NCBI GenBank assembly: GCA_029167225.1
Contig: JARFNK010000012.1
Coordinates: 1-64,000 of the forward strand
Direction of reading: 5' to 3'
Length of the DNA stretch: 64,000 nucleotides
From: Sphingobium arseniciresistens
GTDB taxonomy: Bacteria > Pseudomonadota > Alphaproteobacteria > Sphingomonadales > Sphingomonadaceae
The translations under genes were made by a program, and so were the position numbers. The notes beneath the pieces were generated by a model. That model was not told the origin of the DNA. It saw only the letters and a list, made by a program, of their open reading frames with translations, and ran no database searches. Each line of letters begins with the position of its first letter. Within the stretch, counting starts at the first letter, position 1. This document shows, piece by piece, positions 16,894-25,818 of the stretch.

Positions 16894-18084
16894 ATGAACA
16901 TGATCGCAAATGCCCCGCGTCCGGCCTCCGCCGGCTACAAGGTCGACATCAGCCGCGGGCACAATATCAGCCGCGTCTCCTCCGAATGGTTCAAGCGTCC
17001 TGACGACGAACGCTTCCTTTCGCTCGACAGCCTCTATGACCGCGTCCGCGCTCGCGCCGAAACCGCCCGCACCGAGATCGTCGAGAGCCGCGCAATCCGT
17101 GTCGAGGCACGCACCGACACCCCGGATCGCCTCGCCCTCCACGTTCCGGGTGGTCGCGACCCCATCATGCCGACCAACTGGTCCTTCGGCCAGCTCTGCA
17201 GCCTGGTCGGAGCACCTGCCTCCTACCTGCGCGATCTGCCCAGCCCGATTGCCGGCATCAACCTTCAGCACGGGCTGATCCAGCATCGCGGCGAACAGGT
17301 GAAGATGCTCCAGACTCATGATGGCCGCACCGAACTGCGCGCGGTCACCGGCCCGGATTACGGGCGAATCTGGGACCATGAGCTGGTCGAGGCGATCATG
17401 CGCTTCGCCGGCACCGGCACCGGCGACACGCGTTGGAAGGTGCCTGGCCTGCTCAACTGGAGCACGATGGTCTACAATCCGCTGGTCGATATCAGCCTGG
17501 AGACCACGACCCTCTACGCGTCCGACCGCGACGTGTTCATCTTTTTGGTCGACGATCTCAATCCGATCGAGGCTGGCAAGCTCCCCAATGGCGACCCCGA
17601 CATCTACTTCCGGGGCTTCTACGCCTGGAATAGCGAGGTCGGCTCGACCACGCTCGGTGTCGCCACCTTCTTCCTGCGCGCGGTGTGCATGAACCGCAAT
17701 ATCTGGGGCGCCGAGAATTTCCAGGAGATCAAGATCCGGCATTCCAAGTTCGCTGCCAACCGCTTCGCCGGCGAGGCGGCGCCCGCGCTCACGCACTTTG
17801 CCGACTCCTCTCCTCGCACCTTCATCGATGGTATCAAAACGGCGCGCGAGCGGATCGTCGCCCGTAATGACGAGGATCGCGAGACCTTCCTGCGCGGACG
17901 CGGTTTCTCCAAGCCCGAGAGCGCGAAGATCATCGCGACCGTACTCGCCGAGGAGGGGCATCCTGCGGCGTCCATCTACGATTTCGTCCAGGGCATCACG
18001 GCGGTCGCCCGCTCGAAAACCCACCAGGACAGCCGCCTCACGCTCGAGGGCAAGGCCCGCACCCTTCTCGCAAGCGTCCATTGA
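16894..18084 (+). CDS. DUF932 / phage-plasmid-like protein
   Basis: This 396-residue soluble protein matches the DUF932 family (phage/plasmid-like proteins) through segments such as LRAVTGPDYGRIWDHELVEA and VCMNRNIWGAENF, and has the usual family length. These proteins are frequent in plasmids and integrative elements and their biochemical role is unknown. A ribosome binding site (GGAGAACCTCC) precedes the ATG. It heads a series of co-directional single genes, each with its own ribosome binding site. Confidence 0.85.
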   Translation: MNMIANAPRPASAGYKVDISRGHNISRVSSEWFKRPDDERFLSLDSLYDRVRARAETARTEIVESRAIRVEARTDTPDRLALHVPGGRDPIMPTNWSFGQLCSLVGAPASYLRDLPSPIAGINLQHGLIQHRGEQVKMLQTHDGRTELRAVTGPDYGRIWDHELVEAIMRFAGTGTGDTRWKVPGLLNWSTMVYNPLVDISLETTTLYASDRDVFIFLVDDLNPIEAGKLPNGDPDIYFRGFYAWNSEVGSTTLGVATFFLRAVCMNRNIWGAENFQEIKIRHSKFAANRFAGEAAPALTHFADSSPRTFIDGIKTARERIVARNDEDRETFLRGRGFSKPESAKIIATVLAEEGHPAASIYDFVQGITAVARSKTHQDSRLTLEGKARTLLASVH

Positions 18085-18142
18085 ACCCGAGCGCTGCCGG
18101 GACCTCCGTGCTCCCGGCAGCACGTCAACCCAGGAATCCGCC

Positions 18143-18532
18143 ATGACCTCGAACACTGCGCGCAAAGAGATGCTCGATTCCATCCACGATCTCATGTCGG
18201 GCTATCTCGCCGACGAATGCCCCGAAGACGAAAACTGGGAGGATTTCGACCCCGACATCGACCGGCTGCGCGGCGAAGCGGGCGATCTCCTCGATGCCGA
18301 AAACGAAATCCTCGCAACCGCGTCGACCGAGCCGACCCGGTTCATGGTCGATATCGAATTCTTCAGCGGCTTCGACCGTTTTGCCACGGAGACCTACGTC
18401 GTGGACGCGATCGACTGGGTAGGCGCCAAAAACCGTGCGTTCAATCTGGCCGACGAAAGCCCCTACAGCAACGATCGCGTCCCGGATCTCACTCGGCGGG
18501 CATTCGACCGCACCGGCTATCCGCAGGGGTAA
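18143..18532 (+). CDS. Highly acidic hypothetical protein, 129 aa
   Basis: Very rich in Asp and Glu, most strongly at 23-40 (DECPEDENWEDFDPDIDR). The C-terminal half (VDIEFFSGFDRFATETYVV) could be a small sandwich. Unknown. The strong negative charge and small size are compatible with a DNA-mimic or anti-restriction role, but no known motif supports that. Confidence 0.65.
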   Translation: MTSNTARKEMLDSIHDLMSGYLADECPEDENWEDFDPDIDRLRGEAGDLLDAENEILATASTEPTRFMVDIEFFSGFDRFATETYVVDAIDWVGAKNRAFNLADESPYSNDRVPDLTRRAFDRTGYPQG

Positions 18533-18569
18533 CCGTCCGATCGCCAACTCTCCTGCAAGGAACCCAGAA

Positions 18570-18986
18570 ATGAACCAGCCCACCAGGCGCGATCACGCGC
18601 AATTGCTCGCGCGTGCCCGCGCCGCCATCGAAACCCCCAGCGACCTCGACGCGGACGCCATCCACCATCTCATCGAAGATCTGTCGATCGCCGAGGCTCT
18701 CGTGAACCGTCATGTCGTGCCGTGGCCGGTCGAGATCCATGTCGGCCATATCGATCACCGGCACGGGACCAATTTTTACGCCACTTTTTGCCACGACGCG
18801 CTGATCGCCGATCTAGCCGAATATTGTCGCGACAACTGGTCGGAGATCGATGATCCCCGAGACCCTCAGGCGCTGACGGACGAAGAAGTCCTGTCCATCT
18901 ATTTCGACAATGAGGGCGACGAATTCTACTCGACCGAGAGCATCTACTGGGAACCCACGACCGAAGGGGAGAGGGAGGGGGACTGA
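18570..18986 (+). CDS. Acidic hypothetical protein, 138 aa
   Basis: Starts after GCAAGGAACCCAGAA. A helical N-terminal third (RARAAIETPSDLDADAIHHL) is followed by VEIHVGHIDHRHGTNFYAT and an acidic C-terminus. Co-directional with its neighbours and of unknown function. The extreme 3' end (GGGGAGAGGGAGGGGG) encodes the terminal Glu/Gly-rich residues. Confidence 0.65.
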   Translation: MNQPTRRDHAQLLARARAAIETPSDLDADAIHHLIEDLSIAEALVNRHVVPWPVEIHVGHIDHRHGTNFYATFCHDALIADLAEYCRDNWSEIDDPRDPQALTDEEVLSIYFDNEGDEFYSTESIYWEPTTEGEREGD

Positions 18987-19005
18987 TGATCCAAAGGAGG
19001 TCGTA

Positions 19006-19287
19006 ATGCTCGTCACCTATATCATCGAGGGATCCTGCTCGGTTCCCGACGACACGCAACCGCTCGAAGGCGTCGCCAATCAATTCCGCCTCCCGACAGG
19101 CGAGATTTTCTCGATCCACCCCGTCATCGAGATGGCGACCGGCCCCAACGCCGACGACCATCGCGACCTGACCTATTGGGAGGCCGCAGCACGCGGAATC
19201 AGCCTCGAATTCTACGAGCGCACCTGTGATCTGCTGCCCGACGAGGACGATGCTGAGCCTGGCTCGGCCAGCCCGGATGCGGCTTGA
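19006..19287 (+). CDS. Hypothetical protein, 93 aa
   Basis: Has a near-perfect AAAGGAGG ribosome binding site. Acidic C-terminus (LLPDEDDAEPGSASPDAA). Six bases separate its stop from the start of the Mom-like gene, so the two are probably cotranscribed. Confidence 0.65.
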   Translation: MLVTYIIEGSCSVPDDTQPLEGVANQFRLPTGEIFSIHPVIEMATGPNADDHRDLTYWEAAARGISLEFYERTCDLLPDEDDAEPGSASPDAA

Positions 19288-19293
19288 GCAACC

Positions 19294-20166
19294 ATGCTTA
19301 CGACCCGCTCCCAACGCTGGCGCGACCGGCGTAGCCGCTTCGTCCCGTCCGCAAGCGAAATCGATCCGAGAACACTCTCGGTCGACGTCATCGACACCAT
19401 CCGGGTAGCAGGCCCCTTCATAGCGATGCACCATTATGCCGGATCGATGCCGGTCACCCGGCTATCGGTCGGCCTTTTTCGCAACGGCGCCGGCGGCCGC
19501 TCCGAACTGGTCGGCGTCTGCGCTTTCGCCCATCCAATAAACGATGCCTCGGTCCCCAAAAGCGCGGGCCTTCCCAACCCGCGCACCGCTTGCGATCTAG
19601 GGCGCCTCGCGCTCCTCGACGATGTCGGCGGTAACGGCGAGACCTTCCTCGTGTCTCGGGCGTTCAAGCTGCTACGGCAAGCCAAGCCGGAGATCATTTC
19701 CGTCATCTCCTATGCCGACCCGATCCGACGCGTCGACGAGAACGGCCATGTCTATCTCCCCGGTCATGTCGGCCAACTCTATGCGGTGATGGGCAGCCGG
19801 TATGTCGGTCGCTCGTCACCGCGCACGGATCTGGTGATGCCCGATGGTCGCCCCTTGTCTTCGCGCGCATTGTCCAAGATCCGCAACGGCGAAACCGGGC
19901 AACGCTATGCGATCGACGGATTGGTCGCAACCGGTGCCCGACCGCCGCGCCATGGAGAAGACCGTCGCGACTGGCTCGCCGCTCTCGAGCGGTCCGGTTT
20001 CTTGACCCGCCGCAGGCATCCCGGGAATCACGTTTACGTCTTTCCCTTGACCAAGGCTGCGCGGATAGCGGCCGGCAAGGTCCCGAGCCTGCCTTATCCC
20101 GCGCTCGACCGCACCACGACCCGCGGCGATGTCACCGCGTTGCCGCTGCTCCGCCTCGCAGCGTGA
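19294..20166 (+). CDS. Mom-like GNAT-fold protein (putative DNA base modification)
   Basis: Resembles the phage Mu Mom family, GNAT-fold enzymes that hypermodify adenine in DNA. Supporting features in order: HHYAGSMP (about 46-53), LVGVCAFAHPIN (72-83), DLGRLALLDDVGGNGETFLV (101-120), SVISYADPIRRVDENGH and HVGQLYAVMGSRYVG. The 290 residues include about 70 more C-terminal residues than the core fold. In phage Mu the modification protects DNA from restriction, so this could protect the element. Whether it still modifies DNA cannot be judged from sequence. It lies among small acidic genes. Confidence 0.7.
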   Translation: MLTTRSQRWRDRRSRFVPSASEIDPRTLSVDVIDTIRVAGPFIAMHHYAGSMPVTRLSVGLFRNGAGGRSELVGVCAFAHPINDASVPKSAGLPNPRTACDLGRLALLDDVGGNGETFLVSRAFKLLRQAKPEIISVISYADPIRRVDENGHVYLPGHVGQLYAVMGSRYVGRSSPRTDLVMPDGRPLSSRALSKIRNGETGQRYAIDGLVATGARPPRHGEDRRDWLAALERSGFLTRRRHPGNHVYVFPLTKAARIAAGKVPSLPYPALDRTTTRGDVTALPLLRLAA

Positions 20167-20230
20167 GCCATCCTCGCGGGCCAACCCAATCTGGTTTCCG
20201 CTGCGCCGGTAAAACCCTCAGGAGAATGTC

Positions 20231-20638
20231 ATGGCAGACTGCATCACCGACAACGGCTGGACGCTCCATTACACCATCGGTCACAAGCTCGCCGCCAAGG
20301 TCAAGTCCGGTGACCTGGTTCACCTGCCTGGTGATCGCGGCGACTTGCTCGTTCTCGGGGGGCGAGCACCGCTGCGCGCCGAGGACAGTGGATGCGTGAT
20401 CGTCCGCAACGCAGTCAACGGAGCCGCCGACACGTTCGAAGCCCGCCCAGGCGCGTTGGGTCTGGTCTGGATCAGTGCCGCCGGCGGCTGGTCAGAGTCA
20501 CCGGAGGATGCCCAACTTCCCACCCGCTACAACCAGGAGGCCGTCCAACGGCAAATCGAGCGCGACCGCCGCCGCCACCGGATCAGCAAGAAGGAAGAGC
20601 GGCTGATCCATGCCTTACTGAAAGGTCGTGGGGGTTGA
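20231..20638 (+). CDS. Hypothetical protein, 135 aa
   Basis: The N-terminal 90 residues are beta-rich (LVHLPGDRGDLLVLGGRAPL); the C-terminal 40 are a basic helix (AVQRQIERDRRRHRISKKEE). Unknown family. TCAGGAGAATGTC precedes the ATG. Confidence 0.65.
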   Translation: MADCITDNGWTLHYTIGHKLAAKVKSGDLVHLPGDRGDLLVLGGRAPLRAEDSGCVIVRNAVNGAADTFEARPGALGLVWISAAGGWSESPEDAQLPTRYNQEAVQRQIERDRRRHRISKKEERLIHALLKGRGG

Positions 20639-20658
20639 TCGCCTGCTAATCGTTCGCC

Positions 20659-21450
20659 TCAGCCGGGACCATGATCGACAAGCTCCAGGAACAGCAGCGA
20701 ATGCAAAGCGAGAGGAGCCCCGATCACACAATCTCGAAAGCTCTCAGGACGCTGAAACACCAAGGCAAAGCCACGGTTCTCAGTCCCCATGTCGGTAATC
20801 ACGCGCACAATATCCCGCTGATCATGCGCATGGGTCTCGTCGATTGCAAACAATCCCGACGGCACGTCCTCAGGCGGAACAGGCGCCGTGCGCGCCGATC
20901 CCGACCGCGAGTTATCGATGATCCGAAGCGGGGTCAGCCGCTCCAGCAAACAGGTCTTACCGGCACGCGACGGCCCGATGATAACGAGGATGCCGCCCCG
21001 ATCCATATACTTACGCAACTGGCCGTGGAGTTCCAACCAGTCGGGACAGCCCTGGCGATGACCGGGCGCTCTGACTCTATGCCACCACCAATGGCTGAAT
21101 GGGACGGGCACACTCCTGATTTCCATCCAGGCACCATATACCCGCGCAACGGCGTCGTTGCTGACATAGGGACCGGAAGCGATCAAGCGTCTCGGGCGTG
21201 CCGCCATAATCTGCCAACCATGCCGGCGCTGCCAATGCCACGTGCGATGCTCCTTCCGGCCCGGTCGAATATATGTCCCAATAGACGGGGCCAAACGGAT
21301 TTCATGGATACCGATCGAGTTAGCCTCGTGCCGGTTCTGCTCATGTCCGACCGGGCCGCTCAACTCCGGCCTTCCGAGCCGCCGCCAAAAGATCTGCATA
21401 CGGTAGCCGGATCCGGTCGGGCTGCCCTTTCCTGCAAGGACTATCACCAT
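20659..21450 (-). CDS. P-loop NTPase, about 200-263 aa
   Basis: Walker A GPSRAGKT (about residues 159-166) and a Walker B-like LFAIDETH (about 213-220) mark an ATP-binding protein. The centre (WHWQRRHGWQIMAARPRRL) is a separate Trp-rich region. It runs against the surrounding genes. The start is uncertain: ATGs at 21450, 21399 and 21207 all lack a convincing ribosome binding site. After Walker B there is no long lid region, and it resembles small KAP/AAA-like ATPases, but I cannot place it in a family. Confidence 0.6.
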   Translation of the reverse strand: MVIVLAGKGSPTGSGYRMQIFWRRLGRPELSGPVGHEQNRHEANSIGIHEIRLAPSIGTYIRPGRKEHRTWHWQRRHGWQIMAARPRRLIASGPYVSNDAVARVYGAWMEIRSVPVPFSHWWWHRVRAPGHRQGCPDWLELHGQLRKYMDRGGILVIIGPSRAGKTCLLERLTPLRIIDNSRSGSARTAPVPPEDVPSGLFAIDETHAHDQRDIVRVITDMGTENRGFALVFQRPESFRDCVIGAPLALHSLLFLELVDHGPG

Positions 21451-22087
21451 GACCAGCTATCCCGAGTTTCGCAAGATCCTCGACGGCGTCGCCACGCGCC
21501 AGCAGATGTTCGAGCTATTCAACGCGTGCCCCGAGGGGTGCGATGAGGATTGTATTCGCGGCACCCATTACACCGGCCGTTGGTTCGAGATCACGGAAGA
21601 CGATTACGAATCCATGTTTGAGGTTCTGCCGCCGATTTTCCTCGGCACAATGATGTTCGCGATGTCGGAAGCCAAAGCCGGCACGATCCGGTATGTCTTC
21701 TTCGCGATCACCATCCTGGGCCGGCAGCGCTGGTTCCACGGTTATTGCGACATGGCAGATCGCAACAGCCCCCATCTGATGCGCGCCGCTATCCTCGCTT
21801 CCGAAACCAACGCGCATGACGGCTTCATGACCCGCGAGGAAAAACTGGAAGCCATATGGGAGAATACCGATCCAGACTTCCGCGGGATCGCCTCCGATTC
21901 GCCCGCTGATGCTTGGCCCTCCGAGTATCATGGCAGGAAAACCATCGTGATCTACGAGGCAGCCCGCGGCACCGTCCTCAAGCTGCTCGACCATCTTACC
22001 GACTTCGAGATCGAGGAGCGCCTGTATCTCACCCGGCCAAAGCGCCTTGGGACGTGCGCCGCTTCTGCCGACGTTCTCCCACGCTGA
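21449..22087 (+). CDS. DUF1419-family protein
   Basis: This 212-residue protein matches DUF1419, a family of plasmid-borne proteins: FRKILDGVATRQQMFELF, then WFEITEDDYESMFEVLPP and WFHGYCDMADRNSP. Function unknown. GCAAGGACTATCACC precedes the ATG. The last 15 residues may be an extension caused by loss of the original stop. Confidence 0.75.
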   Translation: MTSYPEFRKILDGVATRQQMFELFNACPEGCDEDCIRGTHYTGRWFEITEDDYESMFEVLPPIFLGTMMFAMSEAKAGTIRYVFFAITILGRQRWFHGYCDMADRNSPHLMRAAILASETNAHDGFMTREEKLEAIWENTDPDFRGIASDSPADAWPSEYHGRKTIVIYEAARGTVLKLLDHLTDFEIEERLYLTRPKRLGTCAASADVLPR

Positions 22088-22173
22088 CGCGCCCTGCGCC
22101 ATCCATTCGCCAGAGAACCGCTGTTCGCGCTTTCAGTCAAGCGATGCCACCTCAAGAAAGGCACCCGAACGAG

Positions 22174-22317
22174 ATGGAAAAGTATTTGATCTGCTACGGC
22201 GCCGAGAACGAATTCTGGCTCTGCGATGCCGATGACAAGAACCACGCTCTCGAACAATTCGAAGCTGCCCAACTCGACGGCGAGGTCAACCACGTCTTTC
22301 TGTGCGAGGAGATCTGA
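22174..22317 (+). CDS. Hypothetical protein, 47 aa
   Basis: A very small protein (MEKYLICYGAENEFWLC) with a clear AAGAAAGG site about 14 bases upstream and no overlap with its neighbours. Acidic. A member of the run of tiny genes at 22.1-23.1 kb. Confidence 0.5.
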   Translation: MEKYLICYGAENEFWLCDADDKNHALEQFEAAQLDGEVNHVFLCEEI

Positions 22318-22371
22318 GGGTTTGAGCGCACGGTCTCGCCCCTCGCATTCCCCGAATTGACGGAGGATCCC

Positions 22372-22551
22372 ATGAACGATGACGAATTCGACGAACTGGT
22401 CGATGACGCCACCCACGCCGTCAACGACCTCATTCCCGATCGATATCTCGACAGCCTCTCGCCCGACGAGCGCTCGAACCTGCTCGTCCAGATCAACGAT
22501 GCCCTGACCCCGATCCTGCGTGACCTGATCGGCTGGGAGCCGGAGGACTAA
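22372..22551 (+). CDS. Acidic hypothetical protein, 59 aa
   Basis: The start was set at 22372 because GGAGGATCC lies just before it; the frame is also open from 22357. Strongly acidic N-terminus (MNDDEFDELVDDA). Helical throughout. Three bases separate its stop from the next start. Confidence 0.6.
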   Translation: MNDDEFDELVDDATHAVNDLIPDRYLDSLSPDERSNLLVQINDALTPILRDLIGWEPED

Positions 22552-22554
22552 CCC

Positions 22555-22785
22555 ATGAAAATCAGAAAGATCACGCTCGAAGTGACGATCTTGCTTGAAC
22601 GGTGCGACGAGGCTCGTTTCAGCACATTATCGCTCGCTGAGATCGCCCAGGAGATGGACGACGGCGCCTTCATCGGCGCCATGCCCTCCCACCTGTCCGA
22701 AGACGTCCCGCTGGACCGGCTCGAAGAAGAACTCCTCGCGCTCGGAAACGACGGCAGCTTTTTCGACTATCTCAGGGAGGACTGA
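22555..22785 (+). CDS. Acidic hypothetical protein, 76 aa
   Basis: Begins with a predicted strand (KIRKITLEVTILLE) followed by acidic helices. Separated by three bases from each neighbour, so it is the centre of a three-gene operon (22372-23061). Confidence 0.6.
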   Translation: MKIRKITLEVTILLERCDEARFSTLSLAEIAQEMDDGAFIGAMPSHLSEDVPLDRLEEELLALGNDGSFFDYLRED

Positions 22786-22788
22786 CCC

Positions 22789-23061
22789 ATGGGCAAGCGC
22801 CATCACGTCCATGTCTACGCCACAGTGCGTGTCAAGGTCGCCGTCGATGCCGACGACCATGCCCAGGCTATGCGGCGGGCGGACCACCTGCTCTTCGACA
22901 ACGGCTTCGCGGTCCGCCTGACCCCCAATGCCGATGCCGTCGTCGACGCTGAATATGCGGACGAGGTCACCGGCTATCTGGTCGATGAGGCAGACGATCC
23001 CGAACACCTCCGTTCGCGGTCCTACGGCCCCGACTATGAACCTCAAGCGGGCGGGAGGTGA
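22789..23061 (+). CDS. Hypothetical protein, 90 aa
   Basis: Last gene of the three-gene operon, with GGGAGGACTGACC before the ATG. It opens HHVHVYATVRVKVAVDADD and has a weak repeat of the strand pattern in the preceding protein, so the two may be distant paralogues. Acidic, unknown. Confidence 0.6.
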   Translation: MGKRHHVHVYATVRVKVAVDADDHAQAMRRADHLLFDNGFAVRLTPNADAVVDAEYADEVTGYLVDEADDPEHLRSRSYGPDYEPQAGGR

Positions 23062-23336
23062 CCGCTCAAAAGGTCAGGATCGTGCAGACATTTCGCGTCG
23101 GGCGCTAGAATATCGTCGACGTGGAAACGCCTGATCAGGCGGACGTGGCCGACCTTCAACGGGGACGCGAGGCTCCCAGCTTCGGCGCCCCTCTCTGGCA
23201 ATCCCGATGGGGCCTGGAACAAGAAGAAGTCCTCCCTGGCTAAAGCGCCTCGCCCGGCAGCACGGAAGCTATGTCCAGCGAAGGGGAGGAGGGGCGGGAG
23301 CAATGGTCCCGCATCGGGGCATTCGGAGGCCCTCCC

Positions 23337-24506
23337 ATGATCCCTGCACACCCAAATCCCCTTTCACCGGCCGTCGATCAGCTCGTGCTCGATGCCGTGC
23401 GGCGCGAAGCCTGGTTCGCCTTCAACCTTTCCGGCGGCAAGGATTCATCGATGGCCGCCCTCGCGGCGATGCTGCTGCTCGACCGCTTGGGCCATCCACG
23501 CGAGCGGCGCATTGCCGTCCACGCCGATCTCGGCCGCGCGGAGTGGGACTCCACCCCGGATATGGTCGCCGCGATCGCAGAATTTCTTGGGCTGCCGCTG
23601 ATCTTTCTCCGTCGCAAGGCCGGCGACATGGTCGCCCGCTGGGAACAGCGCTTCTACAGCGGCAAGCTGCGCTACCAGGCCCTCGAAACCTACAATCTAA
23701 TCGGTCCGTGGTCCTCGTCGTCCCTGCGCTTCTGCACCTCGGAACTGAAGGTCCAGGTCATCGGTCCCGATCTTGCGCGGCGCTTCCGTGGCGAGACCAT
23801 CGTCTCGGTCATCGGGCTTCGCCGCGACGAGAGCACCAGCCGTCGCGACACCCCTGTCTCCTGCCTGGACCACCGCTTCGCTAAGCCGGGCAACCCGGCC
23901 GGGACCCGGATGATCCGCTGGCACCCCGGCGTCGACTGGACGGCCAAGGATGTATTCGACGCCCACGCCGCCTACGGCCTGCCGCTGCATGAGGCCTATC
24001 GGGTCTATGGTGCCACCCGGCTCAGCTGCCGCTTCTGCGTCCTCGCGTCCCTCCATGATCTGACCGCTTCGACCTGCGCGGAGTCGAACCACGATCACTA
24101 TCGCCAACTCGTAGCCATGGAGGCGAATTCGACCTTCTCCTTCCAGCCGGGCCGCTGGCTCGCTGATGTCGCGCCCGATCGACTTCCCGTCGCCATGCGA
24201 CCCGCAATCGCAGCCGCCAAACAGGACGCCGCCCTTCGACGCCGTATCGAGGCAGACATGCCGGCGGGCCTACGCTTCGTCAAAGGCTGGCCACCCCGGC
24301 TTCCAACCCTCGCCGAGGCACACGAGATCGCAACCGCCAGAGCCCCTATTCTCGCGCGCCACAGTCTCGCCAACCACTACCCAACCGCATCTGCGGTCCG
24401 CGAACGCTTCGCCCAGCTCCTGGCCGCCCAGGAAAGGCGACGGTCCTGTTCGGCGAAGGGGAGCGGGCGGGATGCAGCGAGCATCGAAAGGAGGCTCGCC
24501 ACATGA
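23337..24506 (+). CDS. PP-loop (PAPS-reductase-like) enzyme, 389 aa
   Basis: The N-terminal PP-loop NLSGGKDSSMAAL (about 31-43) binds ATP in the N-type pyrophosphatase fold; SLRFCTSELK, GLRRDES and the CRFC pair (about 238-241) follow as in PAPS-reductase-like proteins. Two closely spaced Cys could hold a metal centre. The family includes PAPS reductases, tRNA thiolases and DndC of DNA phosphorothioation, but no dnd partners are visible. The start at 23337 has GGAGG seven bases upstream; the frame extends to 23271. It overlaps the next gene by four bases. Cargo of the element; substrate unknown. Confidence 0.75.
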   Translation: MIPAHPNPLSPAVDQLVLDAVRREAWFAFNLSGGKDSSMAALAAMLLLDRLGHPRERRIAVHADLGRAEWDSTPDMVAAIAEFLGLPLIFLRRKAGDMVARWEQRFYSGKLRYQALETYNLIGPWSSSSLRFCTSELKVQVIGPDLARRFRGETIVSVIGLRRDESTSRRDTPVSCLDHRFAKPGNPAGTRMIRWHPGVDWTAKDVFDAHAAYGLPLHEAYRVYGATRLSCRFCVLASLHDLTASTCAESNHDHYRQLVAMEANSTFSFQPGRWLADVAPDRLPVAMRPAIAAAKQDAALRRRIEADMPAGLRFVKGWPPRLPTLAEAHEIATARAPILARHSLANHYPTASAVRERFAQLLAAQERRRSCSAKGSGRDAASIERRLAT

Positions 24507-24979
24507 AGATCGAACTTCGCAAGCTCCGGATCGCCAAGCAGCTGTCCGAGGAATCCACCGCTTATTCCGCCGAGATCTGGATCGACGGGGAGCGCGCCTT
24601 CCTGGCGAGCAACCGCGGCACCGGCGGCTGCGATTTCTACCAGCCCGTCGGACGCCACACGGTCCAGGACGTCGATGCCTGGCTTCTCCAGAATCGGTCC
24701 ACCGTCGCCTATCGCGGACTCGGCGTTCCGAACGACCTCGAAACCGAGGTCGCCATGCTCATGGATGGCATCGAGGTGACCAAGCGCCTCAAACGGCTGA
24801 TGCGGACCAACATCGTCGCCATCAAGGACAATGAGGTCGTCTCCTATCCGCTGAAGGGCCAGGATCCCGAAAAGCTCAAGGCCGCGCTTCTGGCCCGGAA
24901 TCCGGCGCTCGCCATCCTCGACACCGCGGACTCCGAACGCATGGACCTCGCGGTGAGCCTGATCGTGGCCGCCTGCTGA
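24503..24979 (+). CDS. Hypothetical protein, 158 aa, coupled to the PP-loop enzyme
   Basis: The ATG overlaps the PP-loop gene stop (ATGA) and AAAGGAGG precedes it, so the two are cotranslated and may form a complex. The N-terminal half is a strand-rich domain (SAEIWIDGERAFLASNRGT), the C-terminal half helical. No family assigned. Confidence 0.65.
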   Translation: MKIELRKLRIAKQLSEESTAYSAEIWIDGERAFLASNRGTGGCDFYQPVGRHTVQDVDAWLLQNRSTVAYRGLGVPNDLETEVAMLMDGIEVTKRLKRLMRTNIVAIKDNEVVSYPLKGQDPEKLKAALLARNPALAILDTADSERMDLAVSLIVAAC

Positions 24980-25066
24980 CGACCCGGCGACCCGCCTTCG
25001 CAATCACCATCCATCCCGGCCGCTTCCGGCGGGCGGGCCCGCTCCACCAACGGGGAGGTTCCTGCC

Positions 25067-25816
25067 ATGGACTTCTATCTCGTCAACGGGACGCATTTTG
25101 CAAATCCCGCGCAGCCGCGCCGCCTCTTCGCCCATCCACTGCGGGCGGCCGAAGCTGCGATGGACCTGGTCAACTGCTTGCGCGCCGATCTCGATCCCGT
25201 CGCGCTGCCACCTGCTGTCGCCGGCAGCTGGTTCGAGGCTCTCTCCGAGGCGCAACGCTATCGCCTGGCCTCCCAAGGCATTCCGGTCGCCGGCATCGCC
25301 GAGTGCGATCTTCCCGATCTCGCGGAATTCGACGTCTGGATCGAGGTCCATAGCGTCGATATCTCAACCGGACGACAAATCACCGCTCAGGCGACCTTCG
25401 ACGAGGTCGAGCGCGACGCCATTCTCGCAGCGCTTCGTCTATTGCAGGCGCGCGGCTGTCCGACCGAGCTGCTCGACATCGCAACCAACGGCGAAAGCCA
25501 CGCGATCCTGTCGGACGATGCGATCGACATCCTCTGCGAGCGCCTCAACACCGCGGGCTACGGCCGACTTCCTCGGGTCGTCGTGACACTCGAGGGTGGC
25601 CTCGTCTCCGGCGCCGTCGCGGACCAGCCGGTGAATCTCCTCGTCATCGACTATGACGTCGAAGGCGCTACCGACGATGAGATATCGGAGATCCCCCAGG
25701 ACAATGGCCGAACAGCCGGAGCAATCGCGAGCTTCTGGACCGGCGCCGCGATCACCAACGACCCGGCCTGGATCGACGCGGCGATTGCGGCGCTCGACGG
25801 TGCGGGGGACGCTTGA
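25067..25816 (+). CDS. Hypothetical protein, 249 aa
   Basis: No family recognised. The centre contains DVWIEVHSVDISTGRQ and the C-terminal region is acidic (VLVIDYDVEGATDDEISEI begins one residue off). Good GGGGAGG site before the ATG. Its stop codon falls three bases before the next gene's start. Confidence 0.6.
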   Translation: MDFYLVNGTHFANPAQPRRLFAHPLRAAEAAMDLVNCLRADLDPVALPPAVAGSWFEALSEAQRYRLASQGIPVAGIAECDLPDLAEFDVWIEVHSVDISTGRQITAQATFDEVERDAILAALRLLQARGCPTELLDIATNGESHAILSDDAIDILCERLNTAGYGRLPRVVVTLEGGLVSGAVADQPVNLLVIDYDVEGATDDEISEIPQDNGRTAGAIASFWTGAAITNDPAWIDAAIAALDGAGDA

Positions 25817-25818
25817 CC

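Noticed and set aside
20671-21546. A plus-strand 291-codon frame
   Set aside because: Opposes the P-loop protein whose Walker motifs are intact on the other strand.
23062-23336. A 102-codon minus-strand frame over this gap
   Set aside because: No ribosome binding site and no plausible protein pattern except a short end; it also overlaps the region leading into the PP-loop gene.
23337-24979. A DNA phosphorothioation (dnd) system
   Set aside because: Only one DndC-like protein family member is present; DndA, DndD and DndE partners were not seen in the window.
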